A stretch of DNA of 64,000 bases from Streptosporangium becharense (GTDB lineage Bacteria > Actinomycetota > Actinomycetes > Streptosporangiales > Streptosporangiaceae), in the NCBI RefSeq assembly GCF_014204985.1, contig NZ_JACHMP010000001.1, positions 5,208,001 to 5,272,000 on the forward strand, in the 5' to 3' direction. Of this stretch, positions 58,289 through 64,000 are shown one piece after another. Below the pieces are notes generated by a model. It searched no databases, was not told where the DNA came from, and was given only the letters and a program-made list of their open reading frames with translations. Within the stretch, counting starts at the first letter, position 1, and each line of letters begins with the position of its first letter. The translations under genes and the position numbers were made by a program.

Positions 58289-59584
58289 ATGAAGTCCACC
58301 CGCCCCACCCGGCCGCTCACCGCACTGTGCTGCCTCACCGTCACGGTCGCGGCCCTCGGCGCCTGCTCCACATCCGGAGGATCCGCCGGCGGCGCCACCG
58401 GCGGCGACGCCTCCCAGGTGCTGACCTTCGCCGCGGCGGGCCAGGGCCCGGCGCAGGCCGTGGTCGAGGCGTTCCAGAAGGCCAACCCCGGCGTCACCGT
58501 CAAGGCCACCTACACCGAGGACGACGCCTCCTACCAGCAGCAGTTGCGCACCCAGCTCTCCTCCGGCACCGCCCCCGACGTGTTCCGGATGTGGCCCGGC
58601 GGCGGCAACACGATGGCGGTCCGGGACCTTGGCGCCGACGGCATGCTCATGGACCTGTCCGGCGAAAGCTGGGCCGCCAAGTTGAGCGAGGCCCAGAAGG
58701 CCGTCTCCTCCGACCCGAACGGCAAGATCGTCGCCATCCCGGTGACGATCGGCGCGATCGGCGCCGTCTGGAACGACCAGGCCCTGAGCAAGAGCGGGCT
58801 GAGCAAGCCCGCCACCTGGTCGGAGGTGCTGAGCTTCTGCAAGGCCGCGAAAGAGAAGGGCGTGATCGCCTTCTCCCTCGGCCTGAAGTCGTCCTGGGTC
58901 ACCCAGTTGGTGCCGTACGCGCTGACGGCGTCGCTGGTGTACGGGCCGAACCCGGACTTCGCCCAGCAGCAGAAGGACGGCAAGGCCAGCTTCGCCAAGT
59001 CCGAGTGGAAGCAGGCGATGGAGAAGTACCTGCAGATGCGGGACTCCGGCTGCTTCAACGACAGCCCCAACGGGGTCGGCTACGACGAGCAAATGCAGAT
59101 GCTCGGGCAGGGCAAGGCCCTGGGGGCGGTGCACGTCATCTCGGCCGTCCAGTCGGCCCGCAAGTACGCCCCCGAGGGCACCACGTTCTCGTTGAGCCCG
59201 TTCCCGGCGACCGACAGCGCGGACGGCGTCCACGTCCCCGTCGCGGTCGGCATCGAGTACGGCGTCAACGCCAAGGCGAAGAACCCCGAGCTCGCCAGGA
59301 AGTTCATGCAGTTCCTGGCCTCGGAGGAGGCGCAGGCGCTCTACGCGACCGCCTCGGGGAGCAGCCCCGCGCTGCCGACCACGACGTTCAAGGCCGACGC
59401 CCTGCAGCAGCCGGTGCTCGACGCGGTCAAGGCGGGCAGGGCGACGGTCTACCCCGACCAGGCCTGGCCCGGCCCCAAGGTGCAGCAGGAGCACCTGACG
59501 TCCATCCAGGAGCTGTTCAACGGGACGATCGACGTCCCCACCGTGCTCAGCCGCATGGACAAGGCGTTCGCGTCCGAGAAGTGA
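58289..59584 (+). CDS. Sugar ABC transporter substrate-binding lipoprotein
   Basis: A 431-residue family 1 binding protein. The signal TALCCLTVTVAALGAC ends in lipobox LGAC, followed by a Ser/Gly linker. QVLTFAAAGQGPAQAVVEAF and GTAPDVFRMWPGGGNTMAV open the mature domain. GGAGGAGCC gives the RBS. Its placement between the permeases and the KdgD-type gene suggests it binds uronate, aldarate or a pectin-derived oligosaccharide. Confidence 0.92.
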   Translation: MKSTRPTRPLTALCCLTVTVAALGACSTSGGSAGGATGGDASQVLTFAAAGQGPAQAVVEAFQKANPGVTVKATYTEDDASYQQQLRTQLSSGTAPDVFRMWPGGGNTMAVRDLGADGMLMDLSGESWAAKLSEAQKAVSSDPNGKIVAIPVTIGAIGAVWNDQALSKSGLSKPATWSEVLSFCKAAKEKGVIAFSLGLKSSWVTQLVPYALTASLVYGPNPDFAQQQKDGKASFAKSEWKQAMEKYLQMRDSGCFNDSPNGVGYDEQMQMLGQGKALGAVHVISAVQSARKYAPEGTTFSLSPFPATDSADGVHVPVAVGIEYGVNAKAKNPELARKFMQFLASEEAQALYATASGSSPALPTTTFKADALQQPVLDAVKAGRATVYPDQAWPGPKVQQEHLTSIQELFNGTIDVPTVLSRMDKAFASEK

Positions 59585-59655
59585 GGACGGGCTCCGGCCG
59601 GGGGGACGACGCCGCCCGCCGTCACCGGCTCATCCGCAACGACAGTGAGGAAGTT

Positions 59656-60561
59656 ATGACCTTCGAAGGAATCCTGTTCTTCCCGGTGACACCGTTCGGT
59701 GGCGACGGGGGTGTGGACGAGGACGCCTTGGCCGAGCACATCGAGAACGGCGTCGGGGCGGGTGCCGGCGGCGTGTTCGTCGCCTGCGGCACGGGGGAGT
59801 TCCACGCCCTCTCGCCGGCGGAGATCGAGACCTGCGCGCGGGTCGCCGCCGCGGTCACGGCCGGCCGGGTGCCGGTCTTCGCCGCCGCCGGCGGCCCGCT
59901 GCCGGTCGCGCTGGAGCAGGTGCGCCGGATCGAGCGCGCGGGCGCCGACGGCGTCCTGCTCATGCCGCCCTACCTGGTGACCGGCCCCCAGCGGGGCTTG
60001 CTGGAGTACGTCCGGGCGGTCTCGGCCGCCACCTCGCTGCGGATCATCTTCTACCAGCGCGGCGCCGCCGTCCCCACCCCGGGTACGGCCGCCGAGATGG
60101 CCGCCGTGCCCAACGTCGTCGGGATCAAGGACGGCGTCGGCAGCATCGAGCTGATGCAGCGCACGGTGCTCGCCGTGCGCCGCGAGGCCGGGGAGGGATT
60201 CCAGTTCTTCAACGGCCTGCCGACCGCCGAGATGACCGCGCAGGCGTACCGCACGATCGGCGTGCCGCTGTACTCCTCGGCGGTCTTCGGCTTCGCCCCC
60301 GAGGTAGCGCTCCGCTTCCACCGGGCGGTCGGCACCGGTGACGACACGACCGCCCGGACCCTGCTGGAGGAGTTCTACGAGCCGCTGGTCGCGCTGCGCG
60401 AGGAGGTGAGCGGCTACCCCGTCTCCCTGGTCAAGGCGGGCGTGCGGCTGCGCGGCCTCGACGTCGGAGGGGTGCGTCCGCCGCTGGTGGACCCCACCCC
60501 CGAGCACCTGGAACGGCTGGACGCCCTCATCGGCCGCGGCCTGGAGCTGGTCGGCCGATGA
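59656..60561 (+). CDS. kdgD: 5-dehydro-4-deoxyglucarate dehydratase-like (DHDPS family)
   Basis: A 301-residue class I aldolase-fold enzyme. The phrase GTGEFHALSPAE is diagnostic of KdgD, which converts 5-keto-4-deoxyglucarate to 2-oxoglutarate semialdehyde with loss of CO2 and water. The Schiff-base Lys158 lies in VGIKDGVG and the catalytic Tyr133 in IFYQRG. The glucarate dehydratase-like gene overlaps its stop by four bases. The final enzyme, 2-oxoglutarate semialdehyde dehydrogenase, is not in the window. The RBS GAGGAA lies four bases before the ATG. Confidence 0.9.
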   Translation: MTFEGILFFPVTPFGGDGGVDEDALAEHIENGVGAGAGGVFVACGTGEFHALSPAEIETCARVAAAVTAGRVPVFAAAGGPLPVALEQVRRIERAGADGVLLMPPYLVTGPQRGLLEYVRAVSAATSLRIIFYQRGAAVPTPGTAAEMAAVPNVVGIKDGVGSIELMQRTVLAVRREAGEGFQFFNGLPTAEMTAQAYRTIGVPLYSSAVFGFAPEVALRFHRAVGTGDDTTARTLLEEFYEPLVALREEVSGYPVSLVKAGVRLRGLDVGGVRPPLVDPTPEHLERLDALIGRGLELVGR

Positions 60562-61805
60562 GGATCCTCGACCTGGTCGTCACCCCCGTCGCCTTCCGCG
60601 ACCCGCCCCTGCTGAACGCGAGCGGGGTGCACGAGCCCCTGGTGCTCCGCTGCGTGCTGCAACTCGTCGTCGAGGGCGGCGTCGTCGGCCTCGGCGAATG
60701 CCCCGGCGAACGCGCGCACGTCGAGCGGCTCGTCGCGGCGGGCGAACGGATCCGCGGCATGAGCGTCTTCGCCACCGGCGCGATCGAGCGGGCCGTCGAC
60801 GAGGCGCTCGGCGGGCCCGGCGGCCCGCTGCGGAAGATCGACCGCGTCGCGGCCTTCTCCGCGATCGAGGTCGCCTGCCTGGACGCCCAGGGCAGGCTCA
60901 CCGGCCTGCCGGTCAGCGACCTGCTGGGCGGGGCCGTCCGCGACGCGGTGCCCTACAGCGCCTACCTGTTCTACAAGTGGGCCGAGCACCCGGCGCTCGA
61001 CGGCGGCGCGGCCGTCGGCGACGAGTGGGGTGCCGCGCTCGACCCGGCGGGGGTGGTCGACCAGGCCCGCCGGATGATCGACCGGTACGGGTTCCGCTCC
61101 ATCAAGCTCAAGGGCGGCGTCTTCCCGCCCGACCAGGAGATCGCGGCGATCCGTGCCCTCCGGGAGGCGTTCCCCGACCACCCGCTGCGGATCGACCCCA
61201 ACTGCGCGTGGACGGTCGAGACGTCACGATACGTGGCGGACGAGCTCAAGGGGGTGCTGGAGTACCTGGAGGACCCGACCGCCGGGGTCGAGGGGATGGC
61301 GGCCGTGTCCGCCACCGCGACGATGCCGCTGGCGACCAACATGTGCGTGGTCTCATTCGAGGAGGTCCGGCCCGCGGTGGAGCGCGACGCCGTCCAGGTC
61401 GTGCTCTCCGACCACCACTACTGGGGAGGGCTGCGCCGCACCCGCGAGCTGGCCGCGGTCTGCGAGACGCTCGGGCTGGGCATGTCGATGCACTCCAACT
61501 CCCACCTGGGCATCAGCCTCGCGGCGATGACGCACGTCGCGGCGGCGACGCCGAACCTCACCTACGCGTGCGACACCCACTACCCGTGGAACGCCGCCGA
61601 CGACGTGGTGGCCGGCGGGCCGCTGCGCTTCGTGGACGGCGCGGTGCCGGTCCCCCGCGGGCCCGGCCTCGGGGTGGAGCTCGACCACGCGGTGCTGGAC
61701 CGGCTGCACGGGGCGTACATCGCGTCCGGCCGCGAACGCCGCGACGACACCGGCTACATGCGCCGGATCGAGCCCGGCTACGACCCCGCCCTGCCGCGCT
61801 GGTGA
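60558..61805 (+). CDS. Glucarate/galactarate dehydratase-like enolase superfamily enzyme
   Basis: A 415-residue mandelate-racemase/glucarate dehydratase-type enzyme. The general base pair is in SIKLKGG (Lys183 and Lys185). Metal ligands follow in RIDPNCAW (Asp213), YLEDPTAG (Glu238) and ATNMCVV (Asn). The dyad His is in MHSNSHLGIS (His312). This His-x-Asn-x-His phrase and KLKGG match glucarate dehydratase. It dehydrates glucarate or galactarate to 5-keto-4-deoxyglucarate for KdgD. The start overlaps kdgD. Confidence 0.9.
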   Translation: MRILDLVVTPVAFRDPPLLNASGVHEPLVLRCVLQLVVEGGVVGLGECPGERAHVERLVAAGERIRGMSVFATGAIERAVDEALGGPGGPLRKIDRVAAFSAIEVACLDAQGRLTGLPVSDLLGGAVRDAVPYSAYLFYKWAEHPALDGGAAVGDEWGAALDPAGVVDQARRMIDRYGFRSIKLKGGVFPPDQEIAAIRALREAFPDHPLRIDPNCAWTVETSRYVADELKGVLEYLEDPTAGVEGMAAVSATATMPLATNMCVVSFEEVRPAVERDAVQVVLSDHHYWGGLRRTRELAAVCETLGLGMSMHSNSHLGISLAAMTHVAAATPNLTYACDTHYPWNAADDVVAGGPLRFVDGAVPVPRGPGLGVELDHAVLDRLHGAYIASGRERRDDTGYMRRIEPGYDPALPRW

Positions 61806-61854
61806 GCCCGGGAACGGCCCGGCGCCCCGCACGCGGGACGCCGAGGGGGGCCAC

Positions 61855-63087
61855 GTGAGGAGCACCGTCTACCTGCATCCGTGGGACGTCGTGGGAGATC
61901 CGGCCGCCCCCGAGCGGGTGGCCCGGCTCGGGGCCGGGTCCGTCGCCCTCGCCGCGGCCTACCACTCGGTGCGGGCCTGCACCCCGCACCACCCGCGGCG
62001 GCGCGTGGTGGACGCCCGGCACGCGGCCCTGTACGTGCCCGTCAGGGCCGGCGTCTGGGCGGGTAGCAGGCTCGTCCCGGAGAGCGGCGCGGCCTGGGCG
62101 GGCGGCGAGGACGCGTTCGGCCGCGCGCGCGAGGCGCTGGGCGGCCACGGGCTCGCCGTCGACGCCTGGGTCGTGCTGACGCACAGCACGATCCTCGGCG
62201 AGCGCCATCCCGAGCTCACCGTGCGCAACGCCTTCGGCGACCGCTACCCCTACGCCCTGTGCCCGTCCGATCCGGACGTCCGCGGCTACTGCGGACTGGT
62301 CGTGGCGGAGGTGCTGGCGCAGGGTGCCCCCGACGGGCTCGTGGTCGAGGCGTGCGGCCCGCTCGGGATCGGGCACCAGGGCCACCACGAGAAGACGGCG
62401 GGCGCCGACTGGACCGGTACGGACGAGGCGCTGCTGTCGATCTGCCTGTGCCGCGCGTGCCGGCGTTCCCTGACCGCGGAGGGGGTGGAGCCCGACCGGC
62501 TCGGCGCGGTGGTGCGCGCAGCCGTCGGCGCCGGGCACGGCTCCGTCGCCGAGGCGCTCGGCCCCCTGGCCGAGCCGGTCCTGCGGGTCCGGCGGGCCGC
62601 GACGGGATCGCTGCGGGAGGAGGTGATCCGGCTGGTCCGGCGGGCCGGGGTCGCCCGGCTCGTCTTCCACGCCTCCGCCGACCCGTGGGCCACCGCGCCC
62701 GGCGCGGTGGTCCTCGACGCCGGGAGGCGGATCGACACCTACGTGGCCGGCTGCTGGGGAACCGCTGAGACCGGAGCCGCCACCCTGGCCGCCATGCGCG
62801 AGACCATGCGCGAGGCCATGCGCGAGGCCGTGCCGGCGACCGTGCCGGAGGCCGGGCGGGCGGCTGCCCCGGGGGGTGGACGTGAGGCCGCGGGGCCCGG
62901 TCCGCGCCTGGGTGCGTACGTCACCATCCTGCCGCCGCACCCGCCCGACGCCGCGGCGTTCGCCCGCGACTGGGGCCGTCTGCTGTCCGCCGGGGCGGAC
63001 GAGCTTCACCTCTATCACGCGGGGTTCGCCTCCACCTCCCGACTGACCGCCGCCGCCGGCGCGCTGGCCGCGCTCCGCGCCGGATGA
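61855..63087 (+). CDS. Conserved hypothetical, possible sugar-active TIM-barrel protein
   Basis: A 410-residue soluble protein. The opening RSTVYLHPWDVVGDP, then ALAAAYHSVRACTPHHPRRRVVDARHAALYVP, VDAWVVLTHSTILGERHPEL and NAFGDRYPYALCPSDPDVRGYC, suggests alternating strands and helices like a glycosidase barrel. VEACGPLGIGHQGHHEKTAG and ICLCRACRRS resemble conserved phrases in actinobacterial proteins without assigned function. A tandem Met-Arg-Glu repeat lies near residue 305. It begins at GTG 61855, 50 bases after the dehydratase, in the same operon. A hydrolase for uronic-acid-containing sugar is inference. Confidence 0.7.
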   Translation: MRSTVYLHPWDVVGDPAAPERVARLGAGSVALAAAYHSVRACTPHHPRRRVVDARHAALYVPVRAGVWAGSRLVPESGAAWAGGEDAFGRAREALGGHGLAVDAWVVLTHSTILGERHPELTVRNAFGDRYPYALCPSDPDVRGYCGLVVAEVLAQGAPDGLVVEACGPLGIGHQGHHEKTAGADWTGTDEALLSICLCRACRRSLTAEGVEPDRLGAVVRAAVGAGHGSVAEALGPLAEPVLRVRRAATGSLREEVIRLVRRAGVARLVFHASADPWATAPGAVVLDAGRRIDTYVAGCWGTAETGAATLAAMRETMREAMREAVPATVPEAGRAAAPGGGREAAGPGPRLGAYVTILPPHPPDAAAFARDWGRLLSAGADELHLYHAGFASTSRLTAAAGALAALRAG

Positions 63088-63229
63088 GCGCCAGGCGGGC
63101 CCACCCCCACCCGGCTCCAGGCGGGGCCGTACGGCTCAATGTGGCCGCATCCGGCTCCGTGCGGCCCCGCACGCGGCGGTTCCGCGGCGGACCCGGCGGC
63201 CGGCTCCCACGACGACCCTGGAAGGAACC

Positions 63230-64000
63230 ATGACGCGTTCGCAGCCCCTTGAGGCGTGCCTGTGGATCACCCCCAAGATCTTCGACGACCTCACCGACCC
63301 CGTCCCCGGGATCGAGGCGTTCTTCGACCACCATGCCGCCTGGACCGACGGCCGTCCGGTGACCGTCGTCTTCTGCGCCTCCAACGGCGACCATGTGCTC
63401 AACTACAGCGGCGACCGTTCGGCTCGTTTCGACTGGGCCCGCTACAACTGTTTCGCGCCAGGTGAGGGCGGGCCGGCGGCGCCAGCCCGCGCGCACAACC
63501 TCGACTGGCTGGTCCGGGTGCGCGAGGGCGGGGAGCGCTCGTCCAACCCGTACTCGGCCGGGCCGATGTTCACCCTGTCGGAGCAGCCGATGGACTATCA
63601 CGTCCTGGCGGGCGTCTACACGGCGATCCGCCGGGTCGCCGCCCGGCGGGGGCTGGAGGTGCGACTGCTGGAGTACCTGGAGCCGGGGCCGGAGTTCTGC
63701 CGCAGCGAGTGGAAGACGCTGCGCCACCCCGAGGTCTCCGCGGCCGCCGCCGACGCCGGCGGGCACGTGGTGCCCGGTGTCGTCGACGTGACCCTCCCGC
63801 TCGCCGCCGACCCCCGCGCCTACGCGGCCTATCCGCAGGGCTTCGCCGCGGGGCTGGCGGCCGGGGACTTCGTGGCCGCCCAGACGGCCGCGTTCGTCGC
63901 GGACTTCGACCTCGACGGCATCCTGCTCGGCAACCAGTTCGGCCTGGTCGGTTTCTGGAACCCGCGCAACGCCCCCGAGCCCACGGCCGGGCGCCGCGCC
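63230..64000 (+). CDS. Hypothetical protein, 5' part, probable carbohydrate-active barrel (cut by window end)
   Basis: An ATG at 63230 with GGAAGGAACC upstream opens a frame of 257 codons that runs off the right edge. It reads MTRSQPLEACLWITPKIFDD, later RYNCFAPGEGG, HNLDWLVRVREGGERSSNPY and DFDLDGILLGNQFGLVGFWNPR. The Asp-Leu-Asp-Gly-Ile-Leu-Leu-Gly-Asn-Gln stretch resembles active-site strands of glycosidase barrels. I do not recognise the family. It lies 142 bases after the previous hypothetical gene and probably belongs to the uronate operon. Confidence 0.7.
   Translation, partial: MTRSQPLEACLWITPKIFDDLTDPVPGIEAFFDHHAAWTDGRPVTVVFCASNGDHVLNYSGDRSARFDWARYNCFAPGEGGPAAPARAHNLDWLVRVREGGERSSNPYSAGPMFTLSEQPMDYHVLAGVYTAIRRVAARRGLEVRLLEYLEPGPEFCRSEWKTLRHPEVSAAAADAGGHVVPGVVDVTLPLAADPRAYAAYPQGFAAGLAAGDFVAAQTAAFVADFDLDGILLGNQFGLVGFWNPRNAPEPTAGRRA

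Overview
The window is very GC-rich, with GC-biased third codon positions, Tat- and lipobox-type secreted proteins, GTG/TTG starts and many leaderless-looking promoters. This points to a filamentous actinomycete. The set of sugar ABC importers that lack their own ATPase, the NB-ARC/LuxR regulator and the erm gene fit Streptosporangiales (Streptosporangium-like), but that assignment is inference. No prophage, insertion sequence, CRISPR array or biosynthetic core is visible.

Layout. 0-5 kb: the 3' end of a cytochrome P450, a lytic transglycosylase, an 18-repeat LRR protein, a GNAT enzyme and a small secreted protein. 5-10 kb: an Erm-type 23S rRNA methyltransferase with an upstream leader peptide, an aldo/keto reductase, a GH1 beta-glucosidase divergent from a TetR gene, and a MerR gene behind a textbook MerR promoter. 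10-16 kb: a class B penicillin-binding protein, then an NB-ARC/LuxR regulator next to a truncated AMP-binding ligase-like protein. 16.3-27.4 kb: a glucose/mannose-type ABC importer whose promoter carries a LacI operator that reappears in front of a LacI gene about 9.7 kb away. Between them lie a lipoprotein, a DUF5937/ArsR-MFS pair with a perfect operator, and a six-module Ig-like secreted protein. 27.5-37.5 kb: GDPD phosphodiesterase; an amidohydrolase, 50-aa peptide and cysteine-dioxygenase operon with a divergent LacI; an aromatic amino-acid lyase-like protein lacking the Ala-Ser-Gly triad; an MDR oxidoreductase, OsmC, tRNA-Lys(CTT) and an FGE-sulfatase-domain protein.

Three catabolic regions fill the right half. 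37.8-47.6 kb carries a GH4 glycosidase, PfkB kinase, ABC importer, DeoR, SIS isomerase/deaminase, tagatose/fructose-6-P kinase and class II aldolase. Together they suggest uptake and breakdown of a galactoside or amino-sugar through tagatose-phosphate-type intermediates. 47.6-54.2 kb carries a lactonase, a hydroxyacid-oxoacid transhydrogenase, an FmdB-like protein and a FAD/Fe-S 2-hydroxyacid dehydrogenase in one compact operon divergent from a GntR gene. This reads as a gamma-butyrolactone / 4-hydroxybutyrate loop that regenerates its own 2-oxoglutarate. 54.3-64.0 kb carries IclR, uronate dehydrogenase, an ABC importer, a KdgD-type dehydratase and a glucarate dehydratase-like enolase, the oxidative uronate pathway. 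It ends with two uncharacterised proteins, the last cut by the window edge.

A recurring feature is short, locally unique tandem arrays at gene ends. In at least five genes the first repeat copy begins at or spans the stop codon. Similar low-complexity expansions occur inside coding regions, at N-termini, C-termini and domain boundaries.
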